Shown piece by piece: positions 36,432 to 44,298 of a stretch of DNA of 64,000 nucleotides (its first letter is position 1; the number at the start of each line of letters is the position of its first letter). Under the pieces are notes generated by a model. It was not told where the DNA came from. It worked only from the letters and a program-made list of their open reading frames with translations, and did not search any database. Source of the stretch: Phreatobacter aquaticus (lineage in GTDB: Bacteria; Pseudomonadota; Alphaproteobacteria; Rhizobiales; Phreatobacteraceae); contig NZ_CP039865.1 in assembly GCF_005160265.1 (NCBI RefSeq), positions 4,627,001 through 4,691,000 on the forward strand. The letters are read 5' to 3'. The translations under genes and the position numbers were made by a program.

Positions 36432-36887
36432 TCAAGAATTGGCCCAGCGCTCCGCCGCCTTGTCGTCCGTCTCCTTGGCCTCGACCCAGCCGCCGCCCTG
36501 CGGCTTGTCCTCGAATTTCCAGAACGGCGCATTGGTCTTGAGATAGTCCATCAGGAACTCGGCGGCCTCGAAGGCGGCGGCGCGGTGTTCCGACAAGGTG
36601 ACCACCAGCACGATGTTGTCCCCCGGCTCCATGCGCCCGTGCCGATGGATCACCAGAGCATCCTGCAGCACCCAGCGGGCGCGGGCCTCCGCCTCGATGC
36701 GGCTGAGCTCGGCGACCGCCATGGCCTCGTAGGTCTCGAGCGTCAGCGCGCCAATTGTCTCATCACCGGTTACACCTCGGCACAGACCGGAAAAAGTGAC
36801 GACCGCGCCGACATCGGTCCGCCCGCGCGTCAGGCGCGCGACCTCGGCCCCGATATCGAAATCCTCTCGCTGGACGCGCACCGCCAT
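36432..36887 (-). CDS. moaE: Molybdopterin synthase catalytic subunit
   Basis: MoaE uses thiocarboxylated MoaD to put the dithiolene sulphurs on precursor Z, forming molybdopterin. The 151-residue protein has GAVVTFSGLCRG, LTLETYEAMA, HRHGRMEPGDNIVLVVTLSEHR and the catalytic lysine region LKTNAPFWKFE. ATG at 36887 follows AGGGAGAG. MoaD, often just upstream, is not here. The intergenic region to the divergent DUF1800 gene holds a perfect 15-base palindrome. Confidence 0.96.
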   Translation of the reverse strand: MAVRVQREDFDIGAEVARLTRGRTDVGAVVTFSGLCRGVTGDETIGALTLETYEAMAVAELSRIEAEARARWVLQDALVIHRHGRMEPGDNIVLVVTLSEHRAAAFEAAEFLMDYLKTNAPFWKFEDKPQGGGWVEAKETDDKAAERWANS

Positions 36888-36949
36888 CGCTCTCTCCCTG
36901 GCCCTCATCCCCTAGCAACGAAGTTCGGCGAATGCGAGGCCACCCATTC

Positions 36950-36964
36950 ACCTGTCTGACAGGT
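36950..36964. promoter_or_regulatory. 15-bp perfect palindrome between moaE and the DUF1800 gene
   Basis: ACCTGTCTGACAGGT, two 7-base arms around one base. It lies 62 bases upstream of the moaE start and 46 upstream of the DUF1800 start, in a divergent promoter region. It looks like the operator of a dimeric regulator; the regulator is not identified. Confidence 0.5.
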
Positions 36965-37010
36965 TTGCGCCTGTATCATCGGCGGATCATCCAACCCTTG
37001 CGGAGAAGCC

Positions 37011-38417
37011 ATGGCCCGGCCGCGTCTCGATCCTGCAAGGCTGGCGCTTGCCCGGTTCGGTCTCGGGGTGTCGACAGCCCTCTCCGACGCCGATCTCGCC
37101 GCCATCGGTCGCGACCCCAAGGGCGCGCTGCTCGCCGAACTGAACGCACCCGAACGCCCGCTTGGCGCGGAACCCGTCTCGTCCAGCGAGGCCGGCGCCC
37201 AGGAACGCGCCTTCCAGCAGCAGCAGAACGCCGAACGGGCCGCCAACCGCATGCAGGGCCCGCCTGCCCCGCCGACCGGACCCCAGGTCCAGGGTCCGCC
37301 CGCGCCGCCGCCCGCCAATCCCATCCAGGGCCTCGTCCAGGCCGAGCTGATCGCTCGCTATGGCCGCGCCAGCGATCCCGTCATCGGCATCCGCGAGCGG
37401 CTGGTCTGGTTCTGGTCCAACCATTTCTGCGTCTCGATGGACAAGGGTGGCCTCGTCCGGGTGATCGCAGGCTCCTATGAGCGCGAGGCGATCCGCCGCC
37501 ATGTCACCGGCTCCTTCGCCGCCATGCTGATGGCAACGACCCGCCATCCCGCCATGATCGCCTATCTCGACAATGGCCGCTCCATCGGCCCGAACTCGGT
37601 GGCCGGCCGCCGCCAGAACCGCGGGCTCAACGAGAATCTGGCGCGGGAAATCCTGGAATTGCATACACTTGGCGTCAATGGCGGGTACAGCCAGCAAGAC
37701 GTCACGGCCTTCGCCACTATGCTCACCGGCTGGACCATCGGCCAGCCCAACGACCCCGACGCCGTGCCCTTCCGCTTCCGGTTCAACCCGCGCACCCACG
37801 AGCCCGGCCCGAAGACGGTGCTCGGCCGTACCTATCCCGAAGGCGAGGAAGGCGGCCTGACACTCCTCGGAGATCTCGCGCGGCATCCGGCAACGTCCCT
37901 CCACATTGCGACCAAGCTTGTCCGCCATTTTGTCGCCGATCAGCCGCCGCAGGCCCTGGTTTCGACCGTTTCCAAGGCCTTTTCGGCGTCGGCCGGCGAT
38001 CTCAAGGCCACGGTGCGCGCCCTGGTTGAGGCGGAGCTTTCCTGGACAATGCCGGAGACCAAGCTCCGGCAACCCGTCGAATGGGTTGTGGCCCTGCACC
38101 GGGGCCTCGGCCTTGCCCCCGACATCGGCCGCATTCAGCGCGCGCTCAATGTGCTGGGCCAGCCGACCTGGCGCGTCACCTCGCCGAAAGGCTTCCCGGA
38201 CGAGACCGCGCCCTGGCTCGACGGCCTCGCCCAGCGGGTCGATGTCGCCAACCTGTTCGCCCGCATCGTGCCGGCGGCCCAGAACCCTCTCGCGATCGCC
38301 GAGCGCTTGCTCGGCCCCTCGGCAAGCCCCGAGACCCGCCAGGCGATCCGCCGCGCCGAGAGCCCTCAACAGGCGCTGACTCTGGCGCTTCTGTCGCCCG
38401 AATTCCTGCGGAGGTGA
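37011..38417 (+). CDS. DUF1800 family protein
   Basis: A 468-residue protein of unknown function with the DUF1800 hallmarks RERLVWFWSNHFCVS, the RGLNENLAREILELHTLGVNGGYSQQDV core, and FATMLTGWTI. Between residues about 80 and 105 a Pro/Ala-rich linker (QGPPAPPTGPQVQGPPAPP) interrupts the domain. No signal peptide is evident, but the downstream partner has a Tat signal and could carry it across. DUF1800 and DUF1501 genes are a conserved pair in many bacteria. ATG at 37011 follows GCGGAGAAG. The next gene starts 5 bases after the stop. Confidence 0.9.
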   Translation: MARPRLDPARLALARFGLGVSTALSDADLAAIGRDPKGALLAELNAPERPLGAEPVSSSEAGAQERAFQQQQNAERAANRMQGPPAPPTGPQVQGPPAPPPANPIQGLVQAELIARYGRASDPVIGIRERLVWFWSNHFCVSMDKGGLVRVIAGSYEREAIRRHVTGSFAAMLMATTRHPAMIAYLDNGRSIGPNSVAGRRQNRGLNENLAREILELHTLGVNGGYSQQDVTAFATMLTGWTIGQPNDPDAVPFRFRFNPRTHEPGPKTVLGRTYPEGEEGGLTLLGDLARHPATSLHIATKLVRHFVADQPPQALVSTVSKAFSASAGDLKATVRALVEAELSWTMPETKLRQPVEWVVALHRGLGLAPDIGRIQRALNVLGQPTWRVTSPKGFPDETAPWLDGLAQRVDVANLFARIVPAAQNPLAIAERLLGPSASPETRQAIRRAESPQQALTLALLSPEFLRR

Positions 38418-38422
38418 CCGGC

Positions 38423-39646
38423 ATGTCCCAAGGCGCTGTCCCCGATTCCTGCGGCCACTGGTCTCCCTCGCGCCGCGCCATTCTCGGCACGGCCGGCATG
38501 CTGTTCGCCTGGGGCCTCGCGCCCCGCATCGCCCGCGCCGCCGGACGCGATCCGCGCCTGCTGGTCGTGGTGCTGCGCGGCGGGCTCGACGGCCTGTCCT
38601 TTGCCCCGCCCATCGGCGACCCCGCCTATCGGGACCTGCGCGGCACCATCGCGCTGGGGCTCGAGGGCGAGAAGCCGGCTCTGCCGCTCGATGGCTTCTT
38701 CGCGCTGCATCCCGCCATGCCCGGCCTGCACCGGCTCTATCAGGACAAGCAGGCGCTCATCGTCCATGCGGTGGCGACGCCCTATCGCGAGCGCTCACAT
38801 TTCGACGGCCAGGACATGCTGGAAAGCGGCACCGAGCGGCCGGGCTTCCATGACAATGGCTGGCTGAACCGCGCGCTTGCCACCCTGCCCGGCGATGCCT
38901 TGCGCCGCCCGCCGCTGATCGGCGTCGGCCCCATCGTGCCGCTGGTGGCGCGCGGCGCCGCCCCGGTCATGGCCTGGCAGCCGCAGAGCCTGCCGCCCGC
39001 CGGCGACGATCTCAACCGCCGCCTGATGGATCTCTATCGCCACACCGACCTGCAACTCGCCGAAGTTCTCGCCCGCCGGGTCGATCCCGAGATCGGCCGC
39101 GCCGCGACCGAGGCCACCCGCCGGCAGAGCGCCTATGTGGTGCAGGCGCTGACCGGCGCTGTCCGGTTCCTGGCGCGTCCCGACGGCCCGCGCATCGGCG
39201 CGCTGGCGCTCGACGGCTTCGACACCCATGCCAATGAGGGTGGCGCCACCGGCCAGCTCGCCAACCGCCTGGCGGCGATCGACGAGGCCTTGGGTGAGGC
39301 CAAGACCCTGCTCGGAGACGCCTGGCGCGAGACGGCCATCGTCTTCGTCACCGAATTCGGCCGCACCGCCCGCATCAACGGCACGGAGGGCACCGACCAC
39401 GGCACCGGCACGGTGACGCTCATGGTCGGCGGCGCGGTGCGTGGCGGACGGGTCATTGCCGACTGGCCGGGCCTTGCGCCATCCAATCTCCACGAGGCCC
39501 GCGACCTGAAACCGACGACCGACCTCCGCGCCGTGTTGAAGGGCGTGCTTCGCGACCATGTCGGCGCGGATGCGAGGAAGCTCGGGGAGACGGTGTTTCC
39601 GGGCAGCATCGGGGTCAAGCCGATGGATAGGCTGGTGGTGGTGTGA
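38423..39646 (+). CDS. DUF1501 family protein, Tat-exported
   Basis: A 407-residue protein with a twin-arginine signal (SRRAILGTAGMLFAWGLAPRIARA). The DUF1501 domain follows: LLVVVLRGGLDGLSFAPP, GFFALHPAMPGL, HFDGQDMLESG, ALDGFDTHANEGG and TEFGRTARINGTEGTDHGTGTVTLMVGG. The metal-binding residues of the alkaline-phosphatase/sulfatase-like fold are suggested by the DTH and DHG motifs. The enzymatic activity is not known. It is 5 bases after DUF1800, so they are translated together. A long inverted repeat follows. Confidence 0.9.
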   Translation: MSQGAVPDSCGHWSPSRRAILGTAGMLFAWGLAPRIARAAGRDPRLLVVVLRGGLDGLSFAPPIGDPAYRDLRGTIALGLEGEKPALPLDGFFALHPAMPGLHRLYQDKQALIVHAVATPYRERSHFDGQDMLESGTERPGFHDNGWLNRALATLPGDALRRPPLIGVGPIVPLVARGAAPVMAWQPQSLPPAGDDLNRRLMDLYRHTDLQLAEVLARRVDPEIGRAATEATRRQSAYVVQALTGAVRFLARPDGPRIGALALDGFDTHANEGGATGQLANRLAAIDEALGEAKTLLGDAWRETAIVFVTEFGRTARINGTEGTDHGTGTVTLMVGGAVRGGRVIADWPGLAPSNLHEARDLKPTTDLRAVLKGVLRDHVGADARKLGETVFPGSIGVKPMDRLVVV

Positions 39647-39950
39647 GGGGTCCGGCACCTCCGCGCCATAAGGTCGAAGGCGGCCCCTCACCCTAACCCT
39701 CTCCCCGCACGCGGGGAGAGGGAACGGAGCGCGCTTGTCGGTCAAGGTGGTTCCAAGGTGGTGCTAAGCGGCTCGATACGAGCTCGGCAAACGAGCGTTG
39801 GGCGGAGACATTCCCTCTCCCCGCCTGCGGGGAGAGGGTTAGGGTGAGGGGCCATGCGCGCCCTGCCCCCCTCGTTCAGCAATGACGACGTGGATACCCG
39901 CCCTCAGGGCACAATGAACGCGGCTGGCTCCGTATGAGGCCCCCGCCCCC
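39647..39950. other. Intergenic region with inverted repeat
   Basis: 304 bases between the convergent DUF1501 and GST genes. It is mostly taken up by inverted repeat IR2 (39682-39853). Nothing else was recognised. Confidence 0.7.
39682..39853. repeat. Inverted repeat IR2, 43-bp arms, one mismatch
   Basis: Left arm 39682-39724 and right arm 39811-39853 are reverse complements over 43 bases with one mismatch, separated by 86 bases. Each arm contains a smaller palindrome (CTCTCCCCGC...GCGGGGAGAG). The sequence CCCTCACCCTAACCCTCTCC is a common intergenic repeat in Proteobacteria (from memory). REP/BIME-like layout. Confidence 0.9.
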
Positions 39951-40565
39951 CTACGGCCGCCAGTCCATCCCGACATGCCCCGGCAGCGCCGCCACCCGCT
40001 TGACCCATGCCTGCACCGCCGGGAAAGCCGCGAGATCTAAATCCGCCTCATTGGCCACATGGGTATTCGCATAGAGCGCGATATCGGCCAGCGTCATCGT
40101 CTCCCCCGCGATAAACGGCGTCTTCGACAATTGGCCCTGCATGCGGCCGAGCGCCGCCTCGCCGCGCTCCATCCAGTCGTCGATCAGGTCGCGCTTCAGC
40201 TCGCGGCCGCCGGGGATCAGCGTCAGCCAGAACCGCGCGGTGCCGATGGAGGGATGGTGGGCGTTCTGCTCGAAGAACATCCATTGCAGCATGCGCGCCC
40301 GCGCCGCACGATCCGTTGGCACGAGAGCGGTGCCCTCGCCGAGATAGAGCAGGATGGCATTGGACTCGACCAGCACCGTGCCATCGTCCAGCTCCAGCAC
40401 CGGCAATTGCCCCTGCGGATTGAGCGTCAGGAATTCCGGCGTGCGGGTGTCACCGCGCAGGATATCGACATCCCTGAGCACGAAGGGCTGGTGCAGAGAA
40501 GCGAGCGCGAGCCGGACCTTGTAGCAATTGGCCGAGCGCTGCATGGCGTGGAGTGTCAGCGGCAT
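39951..40565 (-). CDS. Glutathione S-transferase
   Basis: A 204-residue GST. The thioredoxin-like N-terminal half has MPLTLHAMQRSANCYKVRLALASL with the possible catalytic Ser/Cys (S11, C14), the cis-Pro GQLPVLELDDG and the glutathione-binding VESNAILLYL. The alpha-helical C-terminal half has FIAGETMTLADIALYANTHVA. The substrate is unknown. ATG at 40565 gives the conserved start. A perfect 14-base palindrome sits 11-24 bases upstream of it. It is downstream of no operon partner. Confidence 0.9.
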   Translation of the reverse strand: MPLTLHAMQRSANCYKVRLALASLHQPFVLRDVDILRGDTRTPEFLTLNPQGQLPVLELDDGTVLVESNAILLYLGEGTALVPTDRAARARMLQWMFFEQNAHHPSIGTARFWLTLIPGGRELKRDLIDDWMERGEAALGRMQGQLSKTPFIAGETMTLADIALYANTHVANEADLDLAAFPAVQAWVKRVAALPGHVGMDWRP

Positions 40566-40575
40566 GATGTTCTTT

Positions 40576-40589
40576 ATATCGAACGATAT
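40576..40589. promoter_or_regulatory. 14-bp perfect palindrome upstream of the GST gene
   Basis: ATATCGAACGATAT lies 11 to 24 bases upstream of the GST start codon. Its symmetry and position over the ribosome-binding region suggest a repressor operator. The regulator is not in the window. Confidence 0.45.
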
Positions 40590-40634
40590 GGCAGATGTCA
40601 TCCGCCAAGACGAACGTGACAACGGACGGACGGT

Positions 40635-42722
40635 TCAGGCCTCGATCAGCGGCACGTCGAAGGCGCGGGGCGGCTGCCCTGCGCGCGAAATCGCGACCAT
40701 GGTCTCGAAGGCCTTTTCCATGTGGCGGGTGAAGCGGGCGCCGTCGAACAGTTTCGAGGTCGGCACCGCGGCGCTGATCCGCTGGCGGAGATCCTTCAGC
40801 GCCGCCCGGTCGGAGCCGAACGCCACGGCGCGCGCGACATAATCAGCGCGGTCGGCGGCCACCAGGTCCGGGAACCCGTGCAGAGTCACCAGGCTTGCCG
40901 CCACCCGCGAGCCCATGCTCTTGCCCGGCAGCGTCAGCACCGGCAGGCCCATTGCGAGCGCGTCCGAACAGGTCGTGTGGCCGGAATAGGGATAGGTGTC
41001 GAGGAAGAGATCGGGCAGTTCCAGCCGGCGGAAATGGTCGCCGAAGCTCAGGCTCTTGGCAAAGATCACCCGCTCGGCAGCGATGCCGTCCTCAGCGAAG
41101 GCCTTGGCGATATTGGCCTCGCCGAGATCGTTGCCGACATAGAGCCACATCACGCTACCCGGCACCTTGGCGAGGATCTCGCTCCAGGTGCGGACCATCT
41201 CCCGTTCGATCTTGCGGGGATCGTTGAACGAACAGAAGACCGTCTGATCCCCGGGCAGGCCGAACTCGGCCCGCGTCATCACGCGGTCGGAGGGCACGCG
41301 CGGCGCATTGACCTGATAGGTCTCGGGCAGCCGCACCACCTTCTCGCTGAACTGCGGCAGGTGGACATTCGGCACGGTGAAGAGGTCGGCGATCGTATAG
41401 TCGAAGACCTGGCTGCCAAAGGTTCCGGGATAGCCGAGCCAGGTCACCTGGATGGGGGCGGGATAGGCAGCGATAATGTCGCCGCTGCGTCCCGCCGTAT
41501 GGCCGTTGAGGTCGATCAGGATGTCGAGATCGAGCGCGCGCACGGCGGCGATCGCCTTGTCGCGATCGGCCTTGGCGAGATCGAGGAACTGGTCGAAGCC
41601 CGTCTCGTAGAAACGGCGCTGCGGCGAGCCGTCATCCTCACCGAAGGACAGGCCGAACACCTCGAACCGCGCGCGGTCGTGGCGGGCGATGAGCTCGGTC
41701 ATCAGGAAGCCGACGGGGTGGCGGCGGAAATCGCTGGAGAGATAGCCGATGCGCAGGCGATCCCGGCCGGCCGCCGCGCGGCGCTGGGCGAGGCGCGGCC
41801 GGGGCGGGAATTTCCGCGTCGTCCAGTTGGCGGCGGCCAGCACCAGCGCCGGATCATCGACCAGATGGGTCATCACGAACGGGTCGTAGAGCGTGCCGCG
41901 GCGCGCCTTGTCGCGATCGAACTGGTCCCACATCCGCTGCCACTCGCAGGCGACAAGCTCCACCGCCACCGTCACCCGGTCGAACTTCTGGTAGAGCGGA
42001 TCGTGCCTTGGGATCCGCCCGTGCAGTTCAAGGAACTCGGCATAATCCTTGAGATTATAGGCCGCATGGGCGGCAGCGGCGATCGCCGGCACGAAATCCG
42101 GATCCTTGGCGAGGATCGGCTGGAGCAGTTCACGCGCCCGCTTCGACTTGCCGGTCTCGGCGTCGATCGCGGCAAGCTCCACCGTGAAATCCGGGACGTC
42201 GGGGAAATTCGCCTGGCAGGTCAGCGCCAGCTGTTCGGCCTCCGGGAACAGGCTGCGGCCGTTCAGGACCTGGATCGACAGGAGCAGCAGCGCCGGATGG
42301 TTCGGATAGGCCTGGAAGCCGGTCATCAGCGTCTTCTCGACGCCCGCGAGATCGCCGACCTGCATCTCGGCGCGGGCGAGATTGACCACCAGGCCGAGAT
42401 TGCGGGGATCATGGGCCAGCGCCTCGCGCAGCACCGGCAGGGCGTCGGCGTGGCGGCGGAGCCGGCCATAGGCGACGCCGAGATTGAGCGCGACATCGGG
42501 ATGGCCGGGGCTGCGCTTCCAGGCTGTCTGGAGATCGGCCAGCCCCTTGTCGAGGCTGCCATGCTGCAGTTCGAGAATGCCCGCGAGGATCAGCGCATCG
42601 ACCGGCGGCTTGCGCTGGGTGAGCACGGCCCGGCAGGCGCCGAGCGCTGCCTGCCAGTCGCCGGCTTGGTGGAGAGCGAAGGCCTTGTCGAGCAAGGCAT
42701 TGTCGTCGCTGGGTCGGTACAA
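40635..42722 (-). CDS. TPR-containing O-GlcNAc transferase-like protein (GT41, SPINDLY type)
   Basis: A 695-residue protein. Residues 1 to ~250 are TPR repeats (HPDVALNLGVAYGRLRRHADALPVLREALAHDP is the clearest). The C-terminal half is a GT41 catalytic domain with RIGYLSSDFRRHPVGFLM, DILIDLNGHTAGRSGDIIAAYPAPIQVTWLGYPGTFG, FCSFNDPRKI, and LFLDTYPYSGHTTCSDALAMGLPVLTLPG. Family members transfer a sugar from a UDP- or GDP-sugar to Ser/Thr. I chose TTG at 42722 because GGAGG is 7 bases upstream and no ATG exists near. The acceptor is unknown. It is 91 bases downstream of the GT87-like gene. Confidence 0.9.
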   Translation of the reverse strand: MYRPSDDNALLDKAFALHQAGDWQAALGACRAVLTQRKPPVDALILAGILELQHGSLDKGLADLQTAWKRSPGHPDVALNLGVAYGRLRRHADALPVLREALAHDPRNLGLVVNLARAEMQVGDLAGVEKTLMTGFQAYPNHPALLLLSIQVLNGRSLFPEAEQLALTCQANFPDVPDFTVELAAIDAETGKSKRARELLQPILAKDPDFVPAIAAAAHAAYNLKDYAEFLELHGRIPRHDPLYQKFDRVTVAVELVACEWQRMWDQFDRDKARRGTLYDPFVMTHLVDDPALVLAAANWTTRKFPPRPRLAQRRAAAGRDRLRIGYLSSDFRRHPVGFLMTELIARHDRARFEVFGLSFGEDDGSPQRRFYETGFDQFLDLAKADRDKAIAAVRALDLDILIDLNGHTAGRSGDIIAAYPAPIQVTWLGYPGTFGSQVFDYTIADLFTVPNVHLPQFSEKVVRLPETYQVNAPRVPSDRVMTRAEFGLPGDQTVFCSFNDPRKIEREMVRTWSEILAKVPGSVMWLYVGNDLGEANIAKAFAEDGIAAERVIFAKSLSFGDHFRRLELPDLFLDTYPYSGHTTCSDALAMGLPVLTLPGKSMGSRVAASLVTLHGFPDLVAADRADYVARAVAFGSDRAALKDLRQRISAAVPTSKLFDGARFTRHMEKAFETMVAISRAGQPPRAFDVPLIEA

Positions 42723-42813
42723 GGGGAACCTCCGGCAGGCACCGCCCTCGATGCGGCTTGGCCCCGGGGCTCTTAGCCGAAACACCGGAAACAGGAAATG
42801 CCGCAGGCCCGCG

Positions 42814-44031
42814 TCAGGTCCCGGCGAAGCGGATGCCGCCCGCGTCTGGCTCGGCGACAAGGGCGCGTTTCGCCAGCAAGCCGAAGAACAGCGCCATCAC
42901 CAGCACGCCCAGAGGCACGCCGGTGGTCATCATCACGGCCCGCGCCAGCAGCGGCACGATCCAGACCAGGGCCAGGAGGCTCTTCTCGTAGGGCGCAAAG
43001 CCCTTCTCCACGCCGTGCGCGGCGGCAAACGCCAGCGCGACGCCGAGGATCGCCATGTCATAGTCGAGGCTGTAGGGGGTCGCGAGCAGCGCGCCGGTGG
43101 CCGTCATCGCCGCGACAAGCCGCCGGTCACAGCCGCGCCAGGCGGCGAGCGCCAGCACCGCGACGACGACAGCCGTCACCGCGAATTGCGCGCCATAGGC
43201 AAGGCCAAGCGGCGCGCCGAGCATGCGGAAGGCCGAGAAGGTCGACTGGATCTTGTGCCAGCCGGTCACGCCCTGATCGAGCACGATCTCGCGGGTGAAG
43301 GTCAGCCCCTCGTGGAAGGCGATCCAGACATCGGGGCCGAGCCAGAGCGTCACGGCTACGGCCATGGCGGCGACCGTTACTCCAGCGGCGATGGAAGCGC
43401 GGATATGGCCACCAGCCAGCATCATCACCGGCAGGACCAGCCCGAATTGCGGCTTGTAGGCGAGGAGCCCGATGAGAAGGCCGGCAAGGATCGGCCTGCG
43501 GTCGAGCAGCACCAGCCCAAGCCCCAGCAGACCGGCGGTCAGAAAGGCATTCTGCCCGTGTCCCAGCGTCACGAAGACGGCGGGAAAGCCGAGCGCCACC
43601 AGCCACCAGCCGGGCACGCGCGGCCCGATGGCCCGGATCGCGGCGAGATAGAGCGCCAGGCTCGAGGCCTGCCAGACGGCGAGCGCCGGCACATAGGGCA
43701 GGAGCGCGAGCGCTGCGGCGAGGCCCAAGAAGAACGGCGGATAGTGCCAGCCATAGACCTCGACATTGGGGTCGCCATAGGTCTGCCGCTGGTAGGCGAA
43801 ATGGATCCAGGGGTCGAACGGCCCGGCGGCATTGCCCTCCAGCACCATCCGCCCAGCCGTCCAGATGCCGGAGAAATCGGTGCCGATGGGCCGGCCGAAC
43901 CGGTCGGTGACCGCACCGCCGGTCATCCAGATGAACAGGAGTCCGCACGCGCCGATCACCGCGATCATCGCGGCATAGACCCTGGCACGTTCGGGCGTCA
44001 GCCAGTCACCGGATCGGATGTGGTCGAGCAT
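42814..44031 (-). CDS. GT87/DUF2029 polyprenol-linked glycosyltransferase-like membrane protein
   Basis: A 405-residue integral membrane protein with about 11 helices, belonging to the DUF2029/GT87 group. The acidic motif of the family is seen early (GRPIGTDFSGIWTAGRMVLEG), then VYGWHYPPFFLGLAA and GLLIGLLAYKPQFGLVLP, all typical. Family members transfer mannose from polyprenyl-phosphate mannose to cell-envelope glycans. Whether this one does is not known. ATG at 44031 is preferred to an upstream frame that runs into IR3. A gene for another sugar transferase lies downstream, so the pair may act on one glycan. Confidence 0.85.
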   Translation of the reverse strand: MLDHIRSGDWLTPERARVYAAMIAVIGACGLLFIWMTGGAVTDRFGRPIGTDFSGIWTAGRMVLEGNAAGPFDPWIHFAYQRQTYGDPNVEVYGWHYPPFFLGLAAALALLPYVPALAVWQASSLALYLAAIRAIGPRVPGWWLVALGFPAVFVTLGHGQNAFLTAGLLGLGLVLLDRRPILAGLLIGLLAYKPQFGLVLPVMMLAGGHIRASIAAGVTVAAMAVAVTLWLGPDVWIAFHEGLTFTREIVLDQGVTGWHKIQSTFSAFRMLGAPLGLAYGAQFAVTAVVVAVLALAAWRGCDRRLVAAMTATGALLATPYSLDYDMAILGVALAFAAAHGVEKGFAPYEKSLLALVWIVPLLARAVMMTTGVPLGVLVMALFFGLLAKRALVAEPDAGGIRFAGT

Positions 44032-44108
44032 GGCGGCCCCGGAATCGATTACCGGGGCAGACTGGCAGCGGGAGACGAAGAAAGGGTTAGTGGCGACGAG
44101 GGGGACAG

Positions 44109-44249
44109 CCCCCCACCCTATCCCTCCCCACCGCAGGCGGGGGGAGGGGACCGATGGCGCAAGCTGAACGAGCGAGCCCGCGGGTCGAACACGATGCGGA
44201 CCCACTCCCCTCCCCCCGCTTGCGGTGGGGAGGGGTTAAGGGTGGGGGG
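44109..44249. repeat. Inverted repeat IR3, imperfect 42-44 bp arms
   Basis: Left arm 44109-44150 and right arm 44206-44249 are reverse complements with one mismatch and a small indel near the outer end, separated by 55 bases. The arms are rich in C and G runs and partly palindromic. REP/BIME-like layout in the divergent-looking gap between the GT87-like and Bug genes. Older or less conserved than the other three. Confidence 0.85.
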
Positions 44250-44298
44250 AATGACCGCTCCTCCTATGAGGAAGGACAATCTTCCGCCCGCCCTCGCC

